Position numbers and translations under genes: made by a program
Assembly (NCBI GenBank): GCA_965230485.1
Contig: CBDDLA010000001.1
Coordinates: 868,001-932,000 of the forward strand
Origin: Putridiphycobacter sp965230485
GTDB lineage: Bacteria > Bacteroidota > Bacteroidia > Flavobacteriales_D > Crocinitomicaceae
DNA length: 64,000 bases
Reading direction: 5' to 3'
Part shown: piece by piece, positions 56,568-64,000 of the stretch
Layout: each line of letters begins with the position of its first letter
How positions within the stretch are numbered: the stretch's first letter is position 1
The notes under the pieces: generated by a model
Databases searched by the model: none
Told to the model about the DNA's origin: nothing
The model's input: only the letters and a program-made list of their open reading frames with translations

Positions 56568-57866
56568 ATGAGTCAGTACAAAAAAGTAGCGTTTTATACC
56601 TTGGGTTGCAAACTTAATTTTTCTGAAACATCTACAATTGCAAGAAATTTTGAAAATCAAGGATTTGCTAAAGTTGATTTTACGGATAGACCGGATATTT
56701 TCGTTATCAATACTTGCTCTGTAACCGATAATGCTGATAAGAAATGTCGTCAAATTGTCAAAAAAGCCCTAAAAATAAATCCTGAAGCTTTTGTAACAAT
56801 GATTGGTTGCTATGCACAGTTGAAACCAGATGAAATTAGTCATATACCTGGAGTTGATTTGGTATTAGGAGCCAATGAAAAATTTAATATTTTAGATCAT
56901 ATAGAAGATATTGAAAAAAAAGACTCTGCAGCCGTTATTAATACCAATATTAAGGAAACTACTGATTTCGTTCCATCATTCAGCATGGGTGATAGAACAA
57001 GGTCGTTTTTAAAAGTACAAGACGGTTGTGATTACTTTTGTTCTTTCTGTACAATTCCGCTAGCTAGAGGTAAAAGTAGAAATGCATCTATCGATGAAAC
57101 TATCACCGAAGCAAATAAAATAGCTAAAACGGATATTAAAGAAGTAGTATTGACAGGTGTTAATATCGGAGATTTTGGGCAAGGTAATACCGAAAGTTTT
57201 TATGATTTAGTATTAGCTCTTGATAATGTTAAAGGAATCGAGCGGTTTCGAATATCATCTATTGAGCCTAATTTACTAAATAATGACATCATAAATTTTG
57301 TAGCTACATCAAAACGTTTTCTGCCTCATTTCCATATTCCGCTTCAATCTGGTTCCAATAAAATGCTTAAGGCAATGCGACGAAAATATTTGCGAGAACT
57401 ATACTCTGATCGCGTAGAAACAATAAAAACATTAATGCCAGACACCTGTATTGGTGTTGATGTAATTGTAGGTTTTCCAGGCGAAACGGATCAAGAATTT
57501 ATGGAAACTGTAAATTTTTTAAAAGATCTTGATATCTCATACTTGCATGTTTTTACTTATTCCGAGAGAGCAAATACAACAGCCAGAAAAATGGCAGCTA
57601 GTGTTCCGATAGCAACTCGCAGAGAACGAAGTAAACAATTGCACATCCTATCGAACAAAAAAAAGCGAGCTTTTTATGAAAGACAATTAGGAAAAACGAA
57701 GAAAGTACTATTTGAAGGTGAAGAAAATGAAGGCGTAATGTATGGTTTTACAGAAAATTATGTCAAAGTAAAAACAACATTTGATGAAAAGCTTATAAAT
57801 ACAATTAAATCAGTTAAATTAATCGACATTGATAGAGATGGGTTGGTAAAAATAGAATTTTCATAG
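56568..57866 (+). CDS. mtaB: tRNA t6A37 methylthiotransferase MtaB
   Basis: Radical-SAM methylthiotransferase of 432 residues that converts t6A37 to ms2t6A37. N-terminal UPF0004 domain with three cluster cysteines (TLGCKLN, NTCSVT, IGCYAQ), radical-SAM CDYFCSFCTIP, and C-terminal TRAM-like domain. NTCSVTDNADKKCRQ and the e-MtaB-type order favour MtaB over MiaB or RimO. Own promoter. Neighbour miaA acts at the same tRNA position. Confidence 0.93.
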   Translation: MSQYKKVAFYTLGCKLNFSETSTIARNFENQGFAKVDFTDRPDIFVINTCSVTDNADKKCRQIVKKALKINPEAFVTMIGCYAQLKPDEISHIPGVDLVLGANEKFNILDHIEDIEKKDSAAVINTNIKETTDFVPSFSMGDRTRSFLKVQDGCDYFCSFCTIPLARGKSRNASIDETITEANKIAKTDIKEVVLTGVNIGDFGQGNTESFYDLVLALDNVKGIERFRISSIEPNLLNNDIINFVATSKRFLPHFHIPLQSGSNKMLKAMRRKYLRELYSDRVETIKTLMPDTCIGVDVIVGFPGETDQEFMETVNFLKDLDISYLHVFTYSERANTTARKMAASVPIATRRERSKQLHILSNKKKRAFYERQLGKTKKVLFEGEENEGVMYGFTENYVKVKTTFDEKLINTIKSVKLIDIDRDGLVKIEFS

Positions 57867-57959
57867 AAATTTATAATTTCTGATAACTAATTCATTTTTT
57901 AAACTAAATCTAAACGTCAATTCGACTATATCAACTATTTTTACGCAAAATTTTATATA

Positions 57960-59027
57960 ATGAGTACTACCTTTCATTCTTTAAATATTACTGAAGTGAC
58001 CAAAGAAACTACTGAAACAGTTTCTATTTCATTTCAAATTCCAGATAATTTATTAAACGATTTTCAGTTTAAAGCAGGTCAATATTTAACCTTGCGAAGT
58101 ATGATTAATGGTGAAGATATTCGTCGTTCCTACTCAATAAGTTCTGCTCCGCACGAAGGCACAATGACAGTTGCTGTAAAAAAAGTAGAAAATGGTATTT
58201 TTTCAACTTTTGCTCAAAACCTTTCTGCTGGGGATTCTATTGAAGTAATGGCTCCACAAGGAAATTTCACAATCAAAACTGAGGCTGCTAAAAATTTCGT
58301 TTTTTTTGCTGCAGGTAGTGGCATTACTCCAGTAATATCATTAATTAAAACAGTGCTTAATGATCATAATGGGAGCAATGTAAAACTGTTTTATGGAAAT
58401 AAATCCAAGCACCAAACTATTTATAAAGCGGACTTGGACGTATTAGCTGAAAATAATGAAAACTTTGATCTGTATTATCTATATTCTCAAGAAAATGGGT
58501 TAAATGATACTTTAACTGGAAGAATTAACAGCCAAAAGATTGAAGATATTTACACTACTTACCTAAACACCCAAATCATTGATGAAGTATACTCATGTGG
58601 ACCAGAAAGTATGATTCACGCCGTTAACGATTTTTTTAAGCAAAGAGCAATTTCGGAGGCAAACATTCACTTTGAATTATTTACAACTCCTGTAAAGGAT
58701 GTCTCAGAAATAAAAGACCCTTCAAATGAACCAATTCCTGACATCAATAGTTCAGTTACTGTTGTGATTGATGATGAAGAGTTTGAATTTGACTTGAAAT
58801 CAAATGGTAAAAATATTTTGCAGGCGGCTCAAGATGCTGATGCTGATGTTCCTTTTTCATGCAAAGGAGGTGTCTGCTGTACCTGCAGGGCAAAAGTAAT
58901 GGAAGGAAAAGCAATTATGGATTTAAATTATTCATTAGAACCTGAGGAGGTAGAGGAAGGATTTATTTTAACGTGTCAAGCTCATCCTGTGACTGAAAAG
59001 GTAGTTGTTTCTTTTGATGAATACTAA
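57960..59027 (+). CDS. Flavoprotein ferredoxin-reductase with C-terminal 2Fe-2S domain
   Basis: Cytoplasmic reductase of 355 residues: FAD-binding beta barrel (RRSYSISSAPHEG), NAD(P)-binding domain (FFAAGSGITPVISLIK), then a plant-type 2Fe-2S ferredoxin domain (about 270-355) with CKGGVCCTC (CxxxxCxxC) and the fourth Cys in LTCQAHP. The domain order is that of PaaE, the electron donor of phenylacetyl-CoA epoxidase, and related oxygenase reductases. No oxygenase component is adjacent, so the partner is unknown. Confidence 0.9.
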   Translation: MSTTFHSLNITEVTKETTETVSISFQIPDNLLNDFQFKAGQYLTLRSMINGEDIRRSYSISSAPHEGTMTVAVKKVENGIFSTFAQNLSAGDSIEVMAPQGNFTIKTEAAKNFVFFAAGSGITPVISLIKTVLNDHNGSNVKLFYGNKSKHQTIYKADLDVLAENNENFDLYYLYSQENGLNDTLTGRINSQKIEDIYTTYLNTQIIDEVYSCGPESMIHAVNDFFKQRAISEANIHFELFTTPVKDVSEIKDPSNEPIPDINSSVTVVIDDEEFEFDLKSNGKNILQAAQDADADVPFSCKGGVCCTCRAKVMEGKAIMDLNYSLEPEEVEEGFILTCQAHPVTEKVVVSFDEY

Positions 59028-59035
59028 AGTTTTCT

Positions 59036-59713
59036 ATGGCGAATATCGTTATTATTGGTTCCAGCAGGGGCATAGGGTTTAATTTAGTAAAATTATTAAG
59101 TGTAAATCATCAAGTTTTAGCACTCTCGCGGAATACAGAGCCCCTTCTTAAATTAAACTTTAAAAATGTTAGTGTAGAAAACTTTGATTTGACTACTGAA
59201 AAAGTCAAATTAAACTTAGAAAATATAATCAAAAAACACTTCGAACACGTTGACATTTTAATCAATAATGCTGGCAATTTAGCTAATGCTCCTTTACTAG
59301 ATTTAACAGAATTAGAGATAGAAACTATGTTTTCAACCAATATTATTGGTATTATAAAAGCTTGTCAAGCTATTATCCCACTTATGATTCCAGGTTCGCA
59401 TATTGTTAATATTGGTTCCATGGGAGGTTTTCAGGGTAGCTCTAAATTTCCAGGACTGAGTGTTTATTCTAGCTCCAAAGCAGCACTTGCAAGCTTTACT
59501 GAATGTTTAGCGGAAGAGCTAAAAGATAAAAAAATATCAGCAAACTGCTTGGCACTTGGGGCAGCACAAACAGAAATGCTTGAAGCTGCTTTTCCAGGAT
59601 ATGAAGCTCCTGTTTCAGCGCAAAAAATGGCAGAATTTATTGTTCAGTTTAGTCTGACTGGGCATCAGTGGATGAATGGAAAGGTATTGCCTGTATCTTT
59701 GTCAACTCCATAA
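59036..59713 (+). CDS. Short-chain dehydrogenase/reductase
   Basis: Classical SDR of 225 residues: cofactor motif GSSRGIG, NNAG, catalytic Ser in NIGSMGG with YSSSK (Tyr and Lys), and CLALGAAQTEML. Eight bases after the reductase gene, so probably co-transcribed. Substrate not determinable. Confidence 0.92.
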   Translation: MANIVIIGSSRGIGFNLVKLLSVNHQVLALSRNTEPLLKLNFKNVSVENFDLTTEKVKLNLENIIKKHFEHVDILINNAGNLANAPLLDLTELEIETMFSTNIIGIIKACQAIIPLMIPGSHIVNIGSMGGFQGSSKFPGLSVYSSSKAALASFTECLAEELKDKKISANCLALGAAQTEMLEAAFPGYEAPVSAQKMAEFIVQFSLTGHQWMNGKVLPVSLSTP

Positions 59714-59743
59714 TATTATATACATTTACTAAAAAAGTCAACC

Positions 59744-60559
59744 ATGTCAGTACATTCAAATGTCAAACGCGTTACTACTCATGTTCTTCAAGAAATGAAG
59801 GAGAAGGGTGAAAAAATTGCTATGTTAACCGGTTATGATTTTTCAATGGCAAAAATTCTTGATGAGGCTGGTATTGACATTATTTTAGTTGGTGACTCAG
59901 CTTCCAATGTTATGGCAGGTCATGAAACCACATTGCCTATTACATTAGATCAAATGATTTACCATGCTTCGTCGGTAGTTCGTGCAATTGATAGGTCTTT
60001 GGTTGTTGTAGACTTACCTTTTGGATCTTATCAAGGTGACTCTAAACAAGCTTTACATTCAGCTATTCGGATTATGAAAGAATCTGGAGGACATGCAGTT
60101 AAAATGGAAGGTGGTCAAGAAATTATTGAATCAATATCAAGAATTTTAACAGCAGGAATACCTGTAATGGGGCATCTAGGTTTAACTCCTCAATCGATCT
60201 ATAAATTTGGGACATATACTGTAAGGGCTAAAGAAGAGGAAGAGGCAGACCGTTTGATTGCTGATGCAAAACTCCTTGAGGAAACAGGTTGTTTCGCCAT
60301 TGTATTAGAAAAAATACCTGCTAAATTAGCAACTAAAGTCTCAAAGGAGGTATCAATTCCTATTATAGGTATTGGTGCAGGAAATGGTGTAGATGGGCAA
60401 GTTTTAGTCAGTCACGATATGTTAGGTATAAATAACGAATTCAGTCCTAGGTTTTTAAGAAAGTACAAAAACCTTCATCAAGAAATGTTAGATGCATTTA
60501 GGAGTTACATAAAAGATGTAAGATCAAAAGACTTTCCTAATGAAAAGGAACAATATTAA
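59744..60559 (+). CDS. panB: 3-methyl-2-oxobutanoate hydroxymethyltransferase
   Basis: First committed enzyme of pantothenate synthesis, 271 residues, making ketopantoate with methylene-THF. Motifs: MLTGYDFSMAKILDEAG, LVGDSASNVMAGHETT (metal-binding Asp), VVVDLPFGSYQ, VKMEGG, GHLGLTPQS, GIGAGNGVDGQVLV. Its stop overlaps the convergent ald stop by 4 bases. No panC or panD in the window. Confidence 0.97.
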   Translation: MSVHSNVKRVTTHVLQEMKEKGEKIAMLTGYDFSMAKILDEAGIDIILVGDSASNVMAGHETTLPITLDQMIYHASSVVRAIDRSLVVVDLPFGSYQGDSKQALHSAIRIMKESGGHAVKMEGGQEIIESISRILTAGIPVMGHLGLTPQSIYKFGTYTVRAKEEEEADRLIADAKLLEETGCFAIVLEKIPAKLATKVSKEVSIPIIGIGAGNGVDGQVLVSHDMLGINNEFSPRFLRKYKNLHQEMLDAFRSYIKDVRSKDFPNEKEQY

Positions 60560-61776
60560 AAAGCAGCCAATAATAACTCAATATCTTTGTACGGTAAATC
60601 GAATACCTTTCCTAAAATTTGAGATGTTAATTTACCCTTATAAATATATACTCCACTTCTAAAACCAGCATCTTTCTTCACCATATTTTTACAACCACCC
60701 AGTTCACCTATCTCCAAGACAATAGGTGCAAAAATATTACTTAAGGCTATTGAGGCAGTACGCGATACTCTGGAAGCAATATTTGGAACACAATAGTGGA
60801 TAACATCATGTTTAGTAAAAGTAGGATTATTATGATTGGTAATTCTTGAGGTTTCAAAACAACCGCCTTGATCAATACTAATATCGACTATTACGGAATG
60901 AGGTTTCATTTGCTTTATCATTTCTTCAGTAATAATACAGGGGGTCCGACCAAATGGAGCTCTGATTGCCCCAATAACAGCATCTGCCCTTTTAATGGCT
61001 TTTTCAAGCAATTTTGGTTGAATGACAGAGGTATAAACCCGTTGTCCAATATCATTTTGTAAACGCCTTAATTTTGAAATTGAGTTATCAAATACTTTAA
61101 TTGAAGCTCCTAAACCAAGCCCTGCTCTGCTCGCATTTTCTCCAACAGTACCTGCACCTAAAATAACAACCTCTGTTGGTTGAACACCTGCAACACCTCC
61201 CATCATAATACCTTTACCATCATTATAATTAGAAAGTAACTCGGCTGCTATTAGAATAGCAGTTGTGCCTGCTATTTCGCCCATTGCCCTTACAACCGGA
61301 AAAATTCCGTGATCATCCCTGATATAATCCCAGGCTATGGCGGTAATTTGTTTTTGCATCAAAGATACCAATGTTTCCTTCGGCTGGAGCGTTAATTGTA
61401 ACGCTGATATTAAGGTTTGATCACCTGGCATCATATCAATTTCTGCTTGTGTTGGAGGAGCCACTTTTAATATCATGTTGGCCTGAAAAACCGTCTTAGC
61501 ATCTGGGGCAATTTCTGCTCCTGCTTCAGAATAATCATTATCAGAGAATTGAGACCTTTCCCCCGCTTTTGTTTCAACAACGACATGATGTCCATTACTA
61601 ACTAACAACTGAACCGTTTCTGGAATAAATGCCACCCTATTTTCTTGATAAGATGTTTCTTTAGGAATTCCTATAGTTAATTTACCTTTTTTCTGCTGTA
61701 CCGCAAGCATCTCTTCTTGAGGAAGCAAACTGCCCTCCTTCATCAAAGACTTAAGTGTTTCTGGATCTGTTATCAT
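60556..61776 (-). CDS. ald: Alanine dehydrogenase
   Basis: NAD-dependent enzyme of about 406 residues (L-alanine to pyruvate plus ammonia). N-terminal domain with GIPKETSYQENRVAFIPE and the substrate-binding KAGERSQF and LKVAPP; NAD-binding fold VVILGAGTVGENASRAGLGLGASI; VIGAI and VIVDISIDQGGCFETS. It is longer at the N-terminus (about 40 residues) than classical Ald, as in Bacteroidota. A TTG at 61800 extends the frame, but the ATG at 61776 overlaps the tsaE stop (ATGA) and is preferred. Confidence 0.93.
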   Translation of the reverse strand: MITDPETLKSLMKEGSLLPQEEMLAVQQKKGKLTIGIPKETSYQENRVAFIPETVQLLVSNGHHVVVETKAGERSQFSDNDYSEAGAEIAPDAKTVFQANMILKVAPPTQAEIDMMPGDQTLISALQLTLQPKETLVSLMQKQITAIAWDYIRDDHGIFPVVRAMGEIAGTTAILIAAELLSNYNDGKGIMMGGVAGVQPTEVVILGAGTVGENASRAGLGLGASIKVFDNSISKLRRLQNDIGQRVYTSVIQPKLLEKAIKRADAVIGAIRAPFGRTPCIITEEMIKQMKPHSVIVDISIDQGGCFETSRITNHNNPTFTKHDVIHYCVPNIASRVSRTASIALSNIFAPIVLEIGELGGCKNMVKKDAGFRSGVYIYKGKLTSQILGKVFDLPYKDIELLLAAF

Positions 61777-62186
61777 ATCTCCGCGTTTATCAATCTGCAA
61801 TTTTCTTTAACCTCAATAGTCACTTTTACGACGTCTTCTGGTAAAAGTTTCTCGACTCTTTCAGGCCATTCCATAAAGTAATAATCATCTCCGTATAAAA
61901 TATCCTCTACTCCAATATCAATTGCTTCTTGTTCATTTTTTAATCTATAAAAATCAAAGTGAAAAATAGAACCATAAGTAGGAGAAAAATACTCATTCAC
62001 AATCGAAAATGTAGGAGATGTGGTATGATCCTCAACATCCATTAACCTTAAAAGTGCGTTTATGAAAGTAGTTTTACCTGCTCCCATTTCTCCATAAAAA
62101 GCGAAGAATCTATGCCCTCTTAAAGCCTCTAAAAATGACTCAGCTGATTGATCAATATATTCTACAGACTCGATCTTAATTTCCAT
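61773..62186 (-). CDS. tsaE: tRNA t6A37 synthesis ATPase TsaE
   Basis: Small P-loop ATPase of 137 residues, partner of TsaB/TsaD in t6A37 formation. Walker A GEMGAGKTT (about 32-40), SPTFSIVNEY, HFDFYRL and the MEWPERV strand are diagnostic. Own -7 element; overlaps ald by ATGA. The tsaE-ald-porX order is one I associate with Bacteroidota. Confidence 0.95.
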   Translation of the reverse strand: MEIKIESVEYIDQSAESFLEALRGHRFFAFYGEMGAGKTTFINALLRLMDVEDHTTSPTFSIVNEYFSPTYGSIFHFDFYRLKNEQEAIDIGVEDILYGDDYYFMEWPERVEKLLPEDVVKVTIEVKENCRLINAEI

Positions 62187-62202
62187 AAAGAAGCACTTAA
62201 AA

Positions 62203-62210
62203 CAAATATA
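62203..62210 (-). promoter_or_regulatory. -7 element for tsaE-ald
   Basis: Minus-strand TATATTTG, exact TAnnTTTG match 16 bases before the tsaE ATG, in the gap after porX. Confidence 0.6.
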
Positions 62211-62244
62211 AGCAAAGTTTATGGCATAAATAAAAAGAATGGAG

Positions 62245-63789
62245 CTACTTCGCTTTTAGCGTTACTAACGGAATAATGACTTCTTCGAGTGATATGCCTC
62301 CATGTTGAAAAGTATCTTTATAGTAATTGGCATAATGATTATAATTGTTTGGATAAGCAAAAAAATCATTTTCCTTTGCAAAAACGAATGATGAGCTTAC
62401 ATTTTCTTGTGGTAATTTAATCGCCGCTGGGTTCTCGAAAGCTGCTGCGTCCTTTGGGTTAAAATTCAAATTTCGTCCAACCTTATACCTCAAATTGGTG
62501 TTTGTTTGCTTATCTCCTACTATTTTAATTGGATTATCAACCTTAATTGTACCATGATCAGTTGTTAAAATGGTCTTGACCCCTTTATCTGCAATTTTGA
62601 CCAGCATTTCTTTAAGTGGAGAATGTTCAAACCATGTTTTGGTCAAATCACGGTAAGCAGATTCATCATCTGCTAACTCCTTAATGACCTCCATTTCAGT
62701 TCTTGCATGAGATAACATATCTACAAAATTATAAACCAAAACATTGATATCATTCTTCATTAAGTCGTTAAATTTTTCGACCATTTTACGTGCAAAGTCA
62801 AGCTTAATAACTTTGTGGTACGACATCTTCACCTGTTTACCATTCCGTTTTAAGTTCAGTTCAAACAGTTCCTTTTCATGCATATTCTTTCCACCCTCTT
62901 CGTTTTCGTTCAACCAAAGGTTAGGATGCTTTTTTTCAATATCTATAGGCATTAATCCCGCAAATAAAGCGTTTCGCGCATAATGAGTTGCTGTAGGTAG
63001 AATTGAATAAAAGACTTCCTCTGATTCAACGGTAAAATATTCATTAATTAATGGTTGTAAAATTTTCCATTGATCATATCTCAAATTATCAATCACAATT
63101 AGAAATATAGGTTCTTTTCCAATCAACGGCATTACTTTTTTCGTTAAAATGTTGTGCGACATATCTGGTGCTTCCTCATGGCCTGAAACCCAATCTTCAT
63201 AATTATCAGCAACAAACTTCGAAAATTGAGAATTAGCTTCACGTTTTTGCATTTCAAAAACTTCTTTCATTCCACTATCTCCAGAACCATCTAGCTTTAA
63301 CTCCCAATCAACAAGTGTTTTGTAAATATCAGTCCATTCATCAAAATCTAACCTATCATTTAGCCGCATTCCTATTTGACGAAATTCGGATTGATAGTCA
63401 GATGTGTTTTTTTGACTTACCAATTCCTTTGTTCTTAAATTTTTTTTCAGTGATAACAATATCTGATTCGGATTAACAGGTTTGATCAAATAGTCAGATA
63501 TTTGCCCTCCAATAGCTTCTTCCATTATATGTTCTTCCTCGCTTTTTGTTATCATTATTACAGGAACCTGAGGATTATTTTTTTTGATCAAAGCCAGTGT
63601 TTCTAAACCACTATAGCCCGGCATATTTTCGTCTAGAAAGATAATATCGTAGTTTGTCTTTTGAGCCATTTCTGATGCATCCAAACCATTATTTGAAGTT
63701 TCAACCTCATAGCCCTTTTGTTCTAAAAACAAGATATGTGGTTTTAATAAATCTATTTCATCATCCGCCCATAATATTCTTCCTTCCAT
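62245..63789 (-). CDS. porX: PorX, response regulator of type IX secretion with PglZ domain
   Basis: Cytoplasmic protein of 514 residues. CheY-like receiver (1-120): WADDE acidic cluster, phospho-acceptor D53 in IIFLDENMPG, MITKS, YLIKPVN. After a helical linker (about 130-210), a PglZ/alkaline-phosphatase-like domain (about 225-514): IDNLRYDQW, TTDHGTIKV, QHGGISLEEVIIPL. PorX works with PorY to control T9SS genes and gliding, and its PglZ domain cleaves linear or cyclic oligonucleotides. This is the only T9SS regulator in the window; the SPOR/PD40 giant may belong to the same system. Confidence 0.95.
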   Translation of the reverse strand: MEGRILWADDEIDLLKPHILFLEQKGYEVETSNNGLDASEMAQKTNYDIIFLDENMPGYSGLETLALIKKNNPQVPVIMITKSEEEHIMEEAIGGQISDYLIKPVNPNQILLSLKKNLRTKELVSQKNTSDYQSEFRQIGMRLNDRLDFDEWTDIYKTLVDWELKLDGSGDSGMKEVFEMQKREANSQFSKFVADNYEDWVSGHEEAPDMSHNILTKKVMPLIGKEPIFLIVIDNLRYDQWKILQPLINEYFTVESEEVFYSILPTATHYARNALFAGLMPIDIEKKHPNLWLNENEEGGKNMHEKELFELNLKRNGKQVKMSYHKVIKLDFARKMVEKFNDLMKNDINVLVYNFVDMLSHARTEMEVIKELADDESAYRDLTKTWFEHSPLKEMLVKIADKGVKTILTTDHGTIKVDNPIKIVGDKQTNTNLRYKVGRNLNFNPKDAAAFENPAAIKLPQENVSSSFVFAKENDFFAYPNNYNHYANYYKDTFQHGGISLEEVIIPLVTLKAK

Positions 63790-63803
63790 GTTGTTCTTTT
63801 TGT

Positions 63804-63825
63804 TAATTTTGGCACGCCAAATGTA
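63804..63825. promoter_or_regulatory. Divergent porX / HD-gene promoter with central palindrome
   Basis: Plus-strand -7 TAATTTTG (63804-63811) points to the HD gene; minus-strand -7 TACATTTG (63818-63825) points to porX. Both share the 14-base perfect palindrome TTTGGC-AC-GCCAAA (63808-63821), which overlaps both predicted transcription starts. Likely an operator. Confidence 0.6.
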
Positions 63826-63836
63826 ATCATATTGCC

Positions 63837-64000
63837 TTGTCTTCAGCTACAATAAATAAGTTAAAAATAATTAACGACCCTGTTCACGGTTTTATTTCAA
63901 TCCGCAATGAATTAATTTATGATTTAATAGAGCACCCTTACTTCCAAAGATTGAGACGCATTAAGCAACTTGGTCTTTCACATTTGGTTTATCCGGGAGC
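63837..64000 (+). CDS. HD-domain phosphohydrolase (5' part only)
   Basis: Open to the window's end. INDPVHGFISI, FQRLRRIKQLG and SHLVYPGA are the N-terminal signature of dGTPase-like HD-domain proteins, whose metal-binding HD lies beyond the edge. No ATG is available in frame; TTG at 63837 follows a stop at 63804 and gives MSSATINKLKIINDP. Divergent from porX. Confidence 0.8.
   Translation, partial: MSSATINKLKIINDPVHGFISIRNELIYDLIEHPYFQRLRRIKQLGLSHLVYPG

Overview
The window comes from the chromosome of an AT-rich member of the Bacteroidota, most like the Cytophagales. The signs are PorX (the PglZ-type response regulator of type IX secretion), TonB-dependent receptors, three DUF1573 proteins, a DUF3276/PUR-like protein, a BT_3928-type DoxX protein, the tpiA/prmA/DUF1599/folP neighbourhood, and many copies of the phylum's TAnnTTTG -7 promoter element just upstream of start codons. 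Most of the sequence is ordinary, densely packed chromosome. I see no phage, insertion sequence or CRISPR array.

Layout. 1-7.5 kb: a TPR protein cut by the left edge, coupled to a TonB receptor, then a larger receptor with a carboxypeptidase-regulatory-like domain, a small membrane protein and a DUF1573 protein. 7.6-18.8 kb: topoisomerase IV subunit A, a glycosyltransferase, an alpha/beta-hydrolase lipoprotein, a barrel protein, a SpoU-type RNA methyltransferase, TtcA, a leucine-rich-repeat lipoprotein, a WD40 protein, an RlmD-like methyltransferase without Fe-S cysteines, and a small lipoprotein. 18.9-24.2 kb: a complete rRNA operon on the minus strand (16S, tRNA-Ile, tRNA-Ala, 23S, 5S) with tandem promoters and a terminator. 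24.6-25.5 kb: an isochorismatase-family gene broken by one in-frame amber codon, a copy of a tRNA-Arg 3' end, and the tRNA-Arg gene.

25.6-42.4 kb: one long minus-strand gene train: DUF1599, BT_3928-type DoxX, tpiA, prmA, a 1526-residue exported protein, a 2667-residue exported protein, clpS. The 2667-residue protein is the most unusual object here. It has an N-terminal TPR/PD40/beta-sandwich head like PorE of type IX secretion, about nine degenerate repeats of roughly 100 residues in a very long coiled coil, and four SPOR-like modules at the C-terminus. 42.4-46.5 kb: folP, two DUF1573 genes, recQ.

46.6-54.6 kb: a lipoprotein/TPR histidine kinase/LuxR-type regulator operon next to envelope and osmotic functions (MscS, MscL, an MltF-like transglycosylase, two YdcF/SanA proteins). 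54.7-64 kb: VOC protein, miaA, DUF3276, mtaB, a 2Fe-2S flavoprotein reductase, an SDR, panB, then tsaE-ald, porX and the start of an HD-domain gene. The tRNA position-37 modification genes (miaA, mtaB, tsaE) lie in this last part. porX and the HD gene share a divergent promoter region built around a perfect palindrome. Several genes were re-started from upstream TTG codons to ATG or GTG codons because signal peptides, promoter elements or ATGA overlaps fit better; these choices are given entry by entry.
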